64,000 bases of DNA from Omphalotus guepiniiformis (Eukaryota; Basidiomycota; Agaricomycetes; Agaricales; Omphalotaceae): positions 2,294,001-2,358,000 of the forward strand of contig JAQOOI010000022.1 of NCBI GenBank assembly GCA_028554645.1. The letters run 5' to 3'. This document shows positions 23,657-40,000 of the stretch, piece by piece. How positions within the stretch are numbered: position 1 is the stretch's first letter; the number at the start of each line of letters is the position of its first letter. The notes beneath the pieces are model-generated. The model was not told the DNA's origin and made no database searches. It was given only the letters and a program-made list of their open reading frames with translations. The translations under genes and the position numbers were made by a program.

Positions 23657-25127
23657 TTATGAAGAGGCACTAGCCTGGGGTGAATCCGAAGCCAAAACCT
23701 GAGAAGCGAGCTTCCTCGCCGCCTTCTCGGCCCCTTTGCCACGAAGTACATTCTCGATGTAGTACTCACCAGCCTAATATAACGTCAGTGAGGGCAAGCG
23801 GAAGCGTGGATAGAGAAAACTGACCTTGTAACTGCTACGCACCAACGGTCCGCTGGCGACGTACATGAAGCCCATGTCTTCGGCAATTTGTTTCCACCTG
23901 TCAAACTCAGCAGGTTCAACATAACGGTCAACCTTCATATGCCGTTTCGTGGGTCGCATGTACTGGCCAAAAGTGACGACGTCCACATCAATTTTTCTAA
24001 GCTCTGCATTGAATAAAACATATTAGAGACCAGGATGAGTTCGAGGTCGAAGTATTCCAACCTTTAAGAGCCTCAAGTATTTGATCCTCTGTTTCACCGA
24101 CACCCAGCATGATACTAGTTTTGGTGACTCGTACTCCTTCGCGTTTCGCATGTTCCAAAACCTTGAGACTTTGTCTAAAGGTGGCCCTTCGGTCACGGAC
24201 AAAAGGCGTAAGCGCCTCTGAAGTCTCGATATTATGCGCATAAACGTCGAGGCCTGATTTTGCTACTACTGAAACATGTTCCAAGGAGCCCGCAAAATCG
24301 CCCGTCAAAGCTTCAACTAATATGTGTGGCGCCCTGCCTAGCATGTGAGATTTTGAAGAAGGAAATCATAAGGGGCTGACTTTTGCTTAATCTTTCGGAT
24401 GGTTTCAGCGAAATGATGTGCACCACTGTCTGCTAGATCTGCGAGAAAAGTGAATGTGGGTTACTTTAATGAAACTGCAGTGGGATTGCATACCATCACG
24501 GTCAACGCTGGTGAGCACAATGTAACCAAGGCCCCAGCGACTTATAGCTTCAGCGGTGTTCTCAGGTTCATGAGGATCGATGGGAGGTGGGGTTTTTGAA
24601 GTCTTGACCGAGCAGAATCTGCACCCTCTAGTGCATGTGTCTCCCATTAACTAGACACATATGAGCCTAAGTTCGTTAACCGAGTCCGAAAACCGTACCA
24701 TGATTGTAGCAGTAGCGGCACTTCGTCCTTCCGCCTCCGTAGCACCTTTCTTTCCACCCCAGCAATCTCCGATATTGGGACATCTTGCCTCTTCGCAGAC
24801 AGTATGCAAACCAAGGCCTCTCAGGTCTTTCTTGATTCTATTGTAAGATTGACCTGAAGGAATGGATGTTTTGAGAAACGACGGAAGTCGGGGGCTAGGA
24901 GATATTCCTGTCACTATCACTAACAGCTGAAAAATGAATGATACACACTTTTTGGTGTTTCCTAGAACGATGCGGTCGGAAGCATCTCCAGATACAAAGT
25001 CATCTAGGGAAGGACCAGCAGCTAAAGTATCGGAGAAGTTTACTTTGGATGTAGAAGGAGGAGAAGGAGTAGCGAGAAGTCTAGTACCCAAGGAACGACG
25101 AAGAGCTATGTGCCGAGCAGTGTACAT
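23657..25127 (-). CDS. LIP5: Lipoyl synthase, mitochondrial
   Basis: Lipoyl synthase inserts two sulfur atoms into octanoyl groups on lipoyl domains, using radical SAM chemistry in the mitochondrion. The N-terminus [19 protein letters not shown] is a presequence. The auxiliary cluster motif is [12 protein letters not shown] (CX4CX5C) and the radical SAM motif is CTRGCRFC (CX3CX2C). Also present are [55 protein letters not shown] and [14 protein letters not shown]. The C-terminus is [19 protein letters not shown]. Introns are all GT-AG. It is divergent from CMC1. The E2 lipoyl domain in this window (3126-4749) is a natural substrate class. Confidence 0.96.
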
Positions 25128-25271
25128 TACTGTTGAGGTATGTGGTCGATGACCGAGTCAGTGACCAAGGTAAATTCACGGCCGGGTTTGGCGGATCGGA
25201 TACCCGATTGTTTGGCTACGACTTCCATTGAAAACCAACGCTTTCCTCTCTCTGGGTCTCACTCGTCCTTA

Positions 25272-25656
25272 ATGAATGCCCTCTCTCGTCGGGAGGAGGA
25301 GAATCTCCTCAAAACTGTGAAGGCTCAAGCTTTGAAAGAGTGCGATACTGTCGTAAAGGGTCTGGATCTACTCCATCTTGTTCTTTCTATCGCCTAAAGT
25401 GCACTTCCCTTAGACTTTGCGGATTGTATGTCTGGACGTTTAATATCAGTCGCCTGGGCTTGCAAAGACAAGTTGAGACTGGTGGAAAATTGTATGGTTC
25501 AATTGTATGTCGAACTTTTTTCGTTTTATTGGCCATTCTACTTTACATTTAAGTAGTACCGCAGCTGAACCTATGGAGAACGTGCGGTCTGAATACCTCA
25601 AATTTCGCAATCAGCAACAGGAAGAAAAGCTTCACACTCTCGAAGGGAACAAATAG
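25272..25656 (+). CDS. CMC1: Cmc1, twin CX9C cytochrome oxidase assembly protein
   Basis: Cmc1 is a small intermembrane-space protein involved in copper delivery and COX1 stabilisation during cytochrome oxidase assembly. Three exons give MNALSRREEENLLKTVKAQ, then two CX9C motifs, CDTVVKDFADC and CKDKLRLVENC. The spacing of nine residues is exact in both, and MSGRLISVAWA lies between them. The tail is STAAEPMENVRSEYLKFRNQ. The ATG at 25272 matches the usual short N-terminus before LSRREE. An in-frame ATG at 25140 would add 44 residues and sits only 12 bp from the divergent lipoyl synthase start, so I disfavour it. Introns are GT-AG. Confidence 0.9.
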
Positions 25657-25805
25657 TAATTCAGATACACGGATGTCCTTTGCGCAAGAAGTTTATCTAG
25701 TGTATTCGGTATACGACATCTCATGGGATAATAGAGTAACTTCTTCACTTTTTCCCATTCAGTGATTGCCAATGTTGCTGAGCAGCTATCAACGATGTGA
25801 TTGTT

Positions 25806-26828
25806 CTAAGCAGTGTACATCTTAGCACGCCAGATCTGGAAACAGGGGAGGAAAACTACGAACCCAAAGATACCCAACACACCGTCGTTCATGCTTGAAA
25901 ACCCAAGGTTGGTCGCAGGAATCCATACATCGAGAAGGTCAATGACAAGTTGGCGACGCGTTGCACCTCGGGCGCTGCAAGATAGATACTCAGTGGAAGT
26001 AGAGCGGCCTGTAAGAAACAGAATACATACGCGACCACAGCGCTTATCCTAGTCTCTCGTTCCGCTTCGTCCGCAAGGTTCTTATCACCCCATGTCTTTG
26101 AAGAATGGAGTCTTCTCGCATCTTTTGCAAGACGTACACTCTGAATACCCAGAAAGCGTCAGACAGATGTTTTGGATAGTGACGGTAATAAATATACCTT
26201 CAAGGCACCATTGACTATGCTCAGGAGTATTCCTGCCAACCAAAATCTGTTGGAAAGTTTGGATACCTTGGCAGCAGAATCTGGGGAGAGTTTGAGGAAT
26301 TTCACAGAGTTACCCTGGCGCACAAAAATTAAAAATGGACAGTAGCCTGATTTGCCGCTGACATACCCAGACAAAGGCATCGAAAAAGAGATATCCAAAG
26401 TACGCGATTTGGCGAGCAGCAGTCGTGATTTGCTCCCCGATTGGACCGGTAGATAAACAAGCTTTTAGCGCTGCCTGGAGATGCTCAACAGGTTTACCTA
26501 GTCGGAGCACTGCAAAGGACTGAAACGTGATTCATCGGACATGTAGGCACAGAAGCAACGTACGTTTCCTTGCAGTGGCTAGATGGGTTTTAAGAGCATC
26601 CCACTTGACGGCAGCTTCCTTATCTCCTAGGGAAAGGAGATACCAAGCGTAGAATCTGGACCAATATTGGAAGGCACGATACGTCTAGAAAGTAAGAAAT
26701 TAATACGAAGTGAAATAAGATGAAAACAAGACGAGAAGTACTTTGTCGCGCCCAAGAGTGGTTGACGCGAACTTGAGAGATTGCGAGACTGTGGGGTGAA
26801 GAATAACTTGGGAAGCAAGAGCAGCCAT
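25806..26828 (-). CDS. PEX11: Peroxisomal membrane elongation factor Pex11
   Basis: Pex11 tubulates the peroxisomal membrane before division. The N-terminus, VSQSLKFASTTLGRDKTYRA followed by FQYWSRFYAWYL, is the family amphipathic-helix region. Then come LRLGKPVEHLQAALKA, ARQIAYFGYLFFDAFVW and KVSKLSNRFWLAGILLSIVNG. The C-terminal hydrophobic segment DGVLGIFGFVVLLSLFPIW ends MYTA. Six exons with GT-AG introns are complete from ATG to stop, and length is normal for fungal Pex11. It is divergent from fumarase across a promoter that carries repeated palindromic motifs. Confidence 0.93.
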
Positions 26829-26877
26829 TGTCGATGAGGGATTGTCGATTGGCGTTGGTCGGGGTAACTCACTTATA

Positions 26878-26912
26878 TGATATCACGCCTTGTCTCACAC
26901 GTGATATCACGC
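26878..26912 (+). promoter_or_regulatory. Repeated palindromic motif between PEX11 and fumarase
   Basis: TGATATCACGC occurs twice, at 26878-26888 and 26902-26912. The second copy sits inside a perfect 12-bp palindrome, CGTGATATCACG (26900-26911). The location, 50-85 bp upstream of PEX11 and about 210 bp upstream of fumarase, fits a shared transcription-factor site. Confidence 0.45.
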
Positions 26913-27119
26913 TTCCCCGCATTCCCGTCCTCCGAATTGGGTTGCAGCGATTCTAAGACTTGCATCTGACAAGCAACCATATATCAATCACTCTACTCTT
27001 CAATTATTGCCGTTCTCTTTCACTTCTCGCATTTCGTTATTCTTTGCAACTCTGAATCTTTCTGTCCTCGTATTTCCGTAACCTGTTCAATTCCACTGTC
27101 CAAAAACGGAAAGCATCGG

Positions 27120-29335
27120 ATGGGAAAAACCGGCACCGCCAAAAATGAAAATACTTACTTCCACCTTTGCCTTCTTCTCATTCGTTCTCTATGGCTACCG
27201 TTCGTCACTACAGCAGAGTACGCATCAAACTGGTGTCATAGTACGAGAGTCGCAACTTACCTCCAATCTACAGCACCTTTTCTACTTCAGAACCCCTCAG
27301 GCTCGGTTGTTCAGCACCACATTAAGCAGGGTTTGCATCTCGTCAAAATATCTTTGTCTGACGAATATCTCACGCGTCACTGATAGGGCCAAAAGTTCCG
27401 TGTTGAGAAAGATACTTTTGGTGAACTACAGGTCCCGTCAGACCGTTATTGGGGTGCTCAGACCCAGCGGTATGCTCATGCAACAGTTCCGTTACGCAAA
27501 CTCTTGCGTTAAGTCCCCTTGTTCGCAGGTCCTTGCAGAATTTTGACATTGGAGGTCCTACCGAGCGTCTTCCCCCTCCTTTAATCAAAGCTTTCGCTAC
27601 CCTCAAGAAGGCTGCTTCAATCGTCAATGTGGGTTATGGCATGGACCCGAAGATTGGTCAAGCCATCCAACAGGCGGCAGACGATGTGAACTTTTATATA
27701 TTAGAGTGTATCAGAATATTTGCTCAGGAATGGCATATCTCTAGGTAATTTCCGGCAAGCTCATAGACCATTTCCCCTTGGTCGTGTTTCAAACCGGAAG
27801 TGGAACACAGAGTAACATGAATGTTAATGAGGTGCGCGAACGTGCATCTGAGTCTTGCTTCGTGTTATTAACGTTCTGTACCCTAGGTTATTTCAAATCG
27901 CGCCATTGAGATTCTTGGTGGCGAGTTGGGTTCCAAAAAACCCGTCCACCCCAATGACCACGTCAATATGAGCCAGAGCAGTAATGATACGTACGTAGTT
28001 TTATCTTTTTTCATGTTTGGTATGTCTTGGGGCTCATGACATGCATTACCTTCCCAACTGCTATGCATGTGGCAGCCGTCTCTGAGATCAGCTACACCCT
28101 CATTCCCGCTTTGACTGAGCTGCGTGATGCCCTTGATGCAAAAGCCAAGGAATTTGAGCACATCATCAAGATTGGTCGTACCCACTTGCAGGTGAGCTAT
28201 AGAAGAGCCCACGCTGTCCGCGCTCTTAATTTGCTCGGTTTTAGGATGCGACACCGCTCACTCTCGGTCAAGAATTCAGTGGCTACGTGCAGCAGATCTC
28301 AAACGGCATCGATCGGGTCAAAGATGTCCTTCCTCGCCTCAGCCTTCTCGCCCAAGGAGGGACCGCTGTCGGAACGGCAAGTTCAGTCACATTCGGCACC
28401 TATAAGATTTAATAACCATTTCGTTAGGGGCTGAATACCAAAAAAGGATTCGATGTTAAAGTTGCTACCGAGATTTCAAAGTTGACCGGACTTGAATTTA
28501 AGACTGCACCAAACAAAGTATGGTCTGAATTAAACAAGTCGTGCCATCTGTACTAAGTCTGAACGGCTTTTAGTTCGAAGCACTTGCGGCTCATGACGCG
28601 TTGGTGGAAGCTCACGGGGCGCTGAACGTTATTGCATGCTCCCTCATGAAAATTGCCAACGACATTCGCTACTTGGGATCTGGTCCTCGATGCGGTCTTG
28701 GGGAGTTGATTCTGCCTGAAAATGAGCCTGGAAGCAGTATCATGCCCGGAAAGGTCAATCCCACACAATGCGAAGCTGTCACCATGGTTGCTGCGCAAGT
28801 TATGGGTAATCAGACTGCAGTGAGCGTAGCGGGTGCTAGCGGACAGTTTGAGGTGATTCCATCTGCTATATGATTCGGTGATGATATTCATCAAACTTTA
28901 CAGCTGAACGTCTTCAAGCCCGTTATCATCAAGAACGTGTTGCAGAGCATCCGTCTACTTGCTGATGGTATGATTGCCTATTTTAGCATGTCGCGAATCG
29001 AAGCTGAATGAATTTGGATGGTTCTCGTTCATTCACCAAGAACTGTGTTGTTGGAATCCAGGCGAATGAAAAGCGTATCACCACGCTGCTCAATGAATCG
29101 TTGATGTTGGCCACCATCCTCAACAGCCACCTTGGATATGATAGTGAGTCCTGCGAGACACCATCAACAGAATGATTAGTAATCACACTTGGTAACAGAC
29201 GTTGCGAAATGCGCAAAGAAAGCTCACAAAGAAGGCACAACACTGAAAGAAGCTACTGTCTCGCTTGGATTCTTAACACCCGAGGAATTCGATGAGAAAG
29301 TTCGGCCTGAGCTGATGCTTCACCCAGACCCCTAG
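27120..29335 (+). CDS. FUM1: Fumarate hydratase (class II fumarase)
   Basis: Fumarase interconverts fumarate and malate in the TCA cycle. The body is unmistakable: [85 protein letters not shown] and the signature [13 protein letters not shown]. The N-terminus is unresolved. ATGs at 27120, 27145 and 27191 are candidates; only the 27120 frame joins the KFRVEK exon through a GT-AG intron, yet the 27145 frame has the more presequence-like [14 protein letters not shown]. Two introns (27991-28049 and 28968-29020) have no usable AG, because conserved residues on both sides force 3' ends of AC and TG. A third (28377-28427) is GC-AG. Without these splices the enzyme would be truncated. Confidence 0.9.
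27991..28049 (+). other. Candidate GT-AC intron in fumarase
   Basis: Donor GTACGT, 59 nt, 3' end ...CATTAC. The conserved SSNDTFPTAMH must be joined here. The only AG inside is 7 nt after the donor. TAC ends both the upstream exon and the intron, so the exact cut could slide by up to three bases. Confidence 0.7.
28377..28427 (+). other. GC-AG intron in fumarase
   Basis: A 51-nt intron with a GCAAGT donor and a GTTAG acceptor joins TAVGT to GLNTKKGF, an invariant fumarase segment. Confidence 0.85.
28968..29020 (+). other. Candidate GT-TG intron in fumarase
   Basis: Donor GTATGA, CTGAAT branch-like site, 53 nt, 3' end ...TTGGATG. The two AGs inside lead to wrong frames or a stop. GATGGT is repeated across both boundaries. 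The join gives LLADG + [12 protein letters not shown], as expected for the family. Confidence 0.65.
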
Positions 29336-29912
29336 ACCCGATCATGCGACAAGATACAACGTATATAGAGTACACGTACATAGATACATAGAATATTTTG
29401 CAATTACTAAATTGGCTGGACCCCGGAAGGCAGTGTCTGAAAAAGTGGCAAGAACGGAGTACTAGGAGATAGAAAAAAAGCATGAAACAAAGAACTAACT
29501 ATGAAAAGCATAAGCAAGAGAGAGAATAAAGGCAAATTCAAGAGGAGAGAATCAGAAGGAGAAGGGTAGAGAGGAAGGAGGAAGGAGCGACATGCAGATT
29601 ATGCCTAATTTGGAACGAACCCAGTGCGACCGATGTAAATGCGTCAAAAGATCTCAACTCAGAAAAACGGCCCACTGGGACATTACGTGGGAGAGTTCCG
29701 TTCTCCCCAAGTTGCTCCCTTCTCTACTTCCTTGCTGTCAGTTTCTCCCTTGCTCATCGTCTCACACCGCGAACAAGGCTTTTTCAATATTTCACCATCT
29801 TCAGTCTCAGCTTAACTTATCCTGTCTCTTTCGACGCCTCTCCTCGCACTCCACGAGGCTATAATCTGTCTTCTTTTCTCCTTTTTCTCTTTTCTTTTCT
29901 TGGTGATACACA
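29336..29912 (+). other. Intergenic region with a purine-rich tract
   Basis: No gene is supported. An A/G-rich tract runs over about 29500-29592 and a pyrimidine-rich stretch lies at about 29860-29900 just before the INO80 start. Both look like 3' UTR and promoter sequence. Confidence 0.35.
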
Positions 29913-35576
<5,664 letters not shown>

Positions 35577-35598
35577 CGTGGTGCATGGACATTATCTA

Positions 35599-35648
35599 TG
35601 GTTGGCGGGAAGTCCACGGCAGGATTTTGCATTCGTCCTTCGGTTCAG
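35599..35648 (+). repeat. Left terminal inverted repeat of the 35.6-36.6 kb element
   Basis: Reads GTTGGCGGGAAGTCCACGGC from 35601, then AGGATTTTGCATTCG and, after a short divergent part, TCGGTTCAG. It matches the reverse complement of the right end almost base for base over the first 35 positions. Confidence 0.8.
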
Positions 35649-36512
35649 CTCAGTTCGCAGATTACATATAGCGTGCCTTCATCCGGCTTCTACAGGTTTC
35701 AGGTCGAAATAGGCTCCGTGAGTCCGGATTATTCAATATTTGTCAAATTTAGTGTACTCCCTTGCTGAATATCTAGCACCAAACAAAGGATATATCCTCC
35801 AGTTATCCATGAAGTGTACCCTCAGGCAAGTAAATATTCAAGAAAATGCCAGCTTTCTAATATATGTAGCTGAGCCTTCAAAGTTCAGGTGTCTGCGGTC
35901 GGGCCGGGATGTGCGCCGAAGATCACTTATGTAATCTCAGCTCCACGCCCTTCTGGCAGAGCCCTCCACTCTTAGCCTTGGGCAAGATCAAGAAAACAAC
36001 CGCTCATTGACATCTTTCTCATCCAGCTCACATGCACGATCTCCAGTCGAGAGGTGGTACTTATAAGGAAGTTGTACTAAGTGTTTATTATCTATGTATC
36101 TGCCTCTCTTACGTAATACGGACAAAGTGTTCCTGCGACGCCCATCGCCGACTGTGCCGGTGAGCGTACCTACTGCGTACCTCCCTCCGTTCAAGGCCCT
36201 CCGCAACCTCCGGAGTCCGCAGACGCTCTGTGCTATGTATCGCTGATATTTACCCTCTTTTATTTCTGATTTACCTTCCACAGGCTCCCTTGTTATACAG
36301 GTCTTGAACCTCAATGCCTATTATGCAACTCACTGAGCTGTATCTACCATGTCTCTTCATTGTACACGGTCTGTCTTATAATAGCGTATATTTAATCGTT
36401 ACGAGGGGCAGGGTCTTTAACAATGTATCAAATAAAGTAAGTACCTACCGGCGCTGTAGAGTTATTATCCATTTCGCTGGACACATCATTGCTGGTAGGC
36501 TGCACGTGCCAA

Positions 36513-36576
36513 CTGAACCGAACGACGAAGCGAGGATGCGAATGCAAATCCTGCCGTGGACTTCCCGCCAACGTCA
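36513..36576 (-). repeat. Right terminal inverted repeat of the 35.6-36.6 kb element
   Basis: The reverse complement from 36572 reads GTTGGCGGGAAGTCCACGGC, then AGGATTTGCATTCG. It has an extra stretch of roughly a dozen bases relative to the left arm before TCGGTTCAG. Confidence 0.8.
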
Positions 36577-37071
36577 ATTATCTACTGGCATTTTCATTTT
36601 TCATTTCACATTACAGATCGTTGCGTTACTTTAGTCACATATTCACTGTATAATAGCTGTTATATCGCAATCGCATAGTTGGGTTCTGGAAAGGGAAGAT
36701 AGTCCATAAGTTGAAGAGACTGATGTCTGCGAAAAATGCATCCGTTAAACCGGGCCGGAACCATTCGACTAGGTAACGAGTGCTCCGAAAATTTATCGCT
36801 AGGCAAAGGCACAGCTAAACTCAAACGTTAACGCTGAGCTTTTGTTCACTGGCTGTTCACTCTCCAAACCTCATGCTTATATTGAACACTGGTCTTGACT
36901 CAATCTCTCTTATATTGGAATATAATACACCCTTCATTCAATTGCTCTCTTTCATACCCAACGTTGGGTAGATCTACGTTCCTATTGTTTTGGCGGCCTT
37001 ATCATCATATCCCAACCTTTGTTGGGTGTACTATCCATACGTGTCACATCGTCTGACCTGATCCATTGGGT
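36577..37071 (+). promoter_or_regulatory. DHX29-like gene promoter with two CCCAAC...GTTGGG inverted repeats
   Basis: TACCCAACGTTGGGTA at 36955-36970 is a perfect 16-bp palindrome. A second pair with the same arms, CCCAAC-CTTT-GTTGGG, lies at 37011-37026. Both sit within 120 bp of the start codon at 37072. They fit paired sites for a dimeric regulator. Confidence 0.45.
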
Positions 37072-40000
37072 ATGGCCAAGAAGAAGAAGACCCAGCTGAA
37101 GCGCGTTGAGCGAGGCTTTGCGACCACTTCCGTACCGAAAAAGATCGTGGAGGCAGAAACTGAGGTATTGTCTACCCCGGCTACCCCTACAAATGACACG
37201 GAAGGAGGGTCAACGAGTGCGCTGATCGTACACGATGAAGCTCCTGCGATTCAGTCAGCCCCGCATGATGATTTCGATCCCGAGGAAGTCGAGAAACAGT
37301 CTCTCCAAAATCTGGTTGACAAGTTGCAAGAAAAAACGGAGAAGGAAATTGTCAGGTTAGAGGCTAATATTGTATCTTGCTTCCCTTGTCGCCTGACGTT
37401 GAAGAAGAACAATCAAGGTATCTCGCATCATAAATTAGAGTACCGGCAGTTTCACAAGATGAATGCTTAGACTATAGAAAGCGATCGAATATTTGCGAAA
37501 TCTTTGCCAACACTAGAATTGGACCCTGTTCTTGTTGAACGATGTCTAGATCTTGCCAGAGAGTATGCTTCTAATGAAAGTGCGTTTTATGGACCGTTCT
37601 AAAGTCCTGGGCTTCTGAGACTCATTTTCAAAACACAGGCAAAAAAAACCTTGATGAAGCGGAGGAAAAGATTGTGGCTAAGCTTGCGATCACGTATGGT
37701 GTACTTCGTCGACTAGGATTTTCTGAGTTCAGAGTCGAAGAGTGCCTTCGAGCAATCAATGGACTAGATCTCGACGAAGCCTATGATTGGTTAGCGCATC
37801 GTCTCTAATCGTGGAACTTTCTAATTGATTGTTCTAGTTATACCTGAACTGTACCGAATCTGAGCTGGTTTGTGGTTCTCAGGATGAAACAGAATCTCGA
37901 GCATCTATGACAGCAAGTACTCCGAATAGTGAAGGCAGCAAGTTACCTCGAACTCCTAGCGAGTATATAGCCCCCCCATCACCATCCCCAGAATCTCAAC
38001 CACAGAAATACGCGTCTAAACTTGATGCTAAAACCCCGGCCTTCGTCCCTTCTATGGATTTTAATGTGTCTGCTGTCTCTTCTGCGCCTTGTGATGCGTC
38101 TGATCCAAAAAGCAATGATTCGCTGGAGATGGCTGTCCTCAAAAGCCGTATATTGGCATCGTTAGGTGATGTCGACGACGAAAGGCAAACGGACAACAGT
38201 ATTGGCGATGATCATCATCCCAATGAAGAGTACGTTCGCATCAAGATGCAAATAACAGATCTTACAACAAATCGGGCACCCGGAGTCACTGTGCCAGCAG
38301 GTCATTTACGAGAATTACAGAAGCAATTACTTTCTATCAAGAAAAACTACTTCTTTGACGAACAGGAAGCAGAAGTGCTATATGAGGAGGCCAGAAAAAT
38401 AACTGATGCTGGCAATCTCGATGCGCGTTTGCGAGGAGAGCAGACTGCACTCAAATATGGTGCTGCTTCCTTGAAAGATTCAAGAGAGCGTCCCCGTTGT
38501 CCAAAACCTTCCGTGTCTGATATGCCCTCTGTAACCCTTGATGTCTTTGACGAGGACGGAGACGATGCAGAGGGAGGGCTTCTGGGAATCTTGGAAATGC
38601 CCACATTTGAAACGACGCAAGGAGGTACCGTTGTCGCTGTCCGTGATATGGCCCTCCCGAAACATTGGTCGGGCCGGACACCTAAAGTTCTTCTATCTGA
38701 AGCTGTGAGGAAGATAGACCGATATGCTATCCTCGCGTATTCCATCATCTCTGGAGGGAGTCGAGCCAAGCGTGCCTGCCTGAGCGTTCGCTGGAACGGA
38801 CGGACGACGAACGAATGGTCTATGGAGGATGTGGCTTGCTATGACGACGGACAAGCTGAACAATACATCTCTACGGTAGCCCTGCATGGTCTTACATTTC
38901 CTGTTGCTGAGGGGTTCGCTGCTTCCAACTCGAGTAACCCTGGCACTCAGAGTTTGTATCGATTACTACCTCCTGTATACCGAGATCTTTGGAACGAACT
39001 AGGAGAGGACAGAAAGGCCAAAACCGACGCTCTTAATCGCTCTGTTTGGGGAAAGTTGCGGTCTATTGCGGAAAATAAAGTAGACTGCAGCAAAGGACAG
39101 GTTAGTGTCAGAGGTTTACGACCTCCTGATGAGGCGGTCGAGCACAATTCTGTCAGGAATTCCATATCACATAACGATGCCCTAGCAGAACAGCTAGCAT
39201 CGAGCTTTCGAATGCGCGAATCCAGCCCGGCGTATCAAGAAATGCTGGTATAAGATTCGTTTTTCTTTGACCATTGTAATGACAGCTGACGAAGTTGTAG
39301 GTGCATCGTGATACCCTTCCTATCGCTAAATACAGGAGAGAGATAATCCAAATATTGAACGAATCTCAGGTCTTGGTACTTAGCGGTGAGACTGGATGGT
39401 AAGGAATGTTTATTCTAATCCTTCTTCTTTCGCTGAAATAATCTCATCAGCGGGAAATCAACACAAGTACCTGCATTCATTCTCGAAGATCAGTTAGCTC
39501 AAGGGAAGCCCTGCAAAATATACTGCACCGAGCCTCGTCGTATCTCCGCAATTTCTTTGGCTCAACGTTTGTGCTCATCTATTTCTGCTCCGTTCTTGTC
39601 TAATGCTCTGAACAGGTGTGTCTCGCGAGTTGGGAGAAAGTGCTAATGCTGTGGGAACGGTCAATTCTTTGGTTGGCTACTCGATCCGCTTGGAAAGTAA
39701 CACCTCCAAGAATACAAGGTTGACCTTCGTCACCAATGGAATTGCCCTTCGTATGCTACAGGAAGCTTCTGGACAAGCTGGACAAGGTACCGCTTTTGAT
39801 GAGATTACCGTGAGCTTTCATTTTCACCGCGCTCTTACATTTATTGAAAATAGTCGCCACCTGCAACAGCATATTATCATCGACGAGGTCAGCTTTCTTT
39901 AAATAAATGCTATATCTTTCGTTGATCCCGTCGTAGGTTCACGAACGTTCGATTGAATCGGATTTCCTCTTGATCGTTTTAAAATCACTACTAGAACAAC

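Larger units (their letters stand above)
35599..36576. mobile_element. Non-autonomous DNA transposon (MITE-like) with long TIRs and 8-bp target duplication
   Basis: A 978-bp non-coding block is bounded by the 8-bp direct repeat ATTATCTA (35591-35598 and 36577-36584). Its two ends are long imperfect inverted copies. The left arm starts at 35601 and the right arm ends at 36572; they share GTTGGCGGGAAGTCCACGGC and the following AGGATTT(T)GCATTCG, then TCGGTTCAG after a small gap, so the arms span roughly 50-64 bp. The outermost bases are TG...CA. An 8-bp duplication with TIRs is the usual hAT pattern, although the TIR sequence itself does not match a hAT end I know. No transposase is encoded. 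It lies between the INO80 stop and the DHX29-like promoter. Confidence 0.75.

Noticed and set aside
25140..25271. Upstream in-frame start for CMC1
   Set aside because: It would add 44 residues not seen in Cmc1 proteins and would start 12 bp from the divergent lipoyl synthase gene.
35599..36576. Solo LTR (ends are TG...CA)
   Set aside because: The flanking repeat is 8 bp rather than the usual 4-6, and the two ends are long inverted copies of each other, which fits a DNA transposon better.
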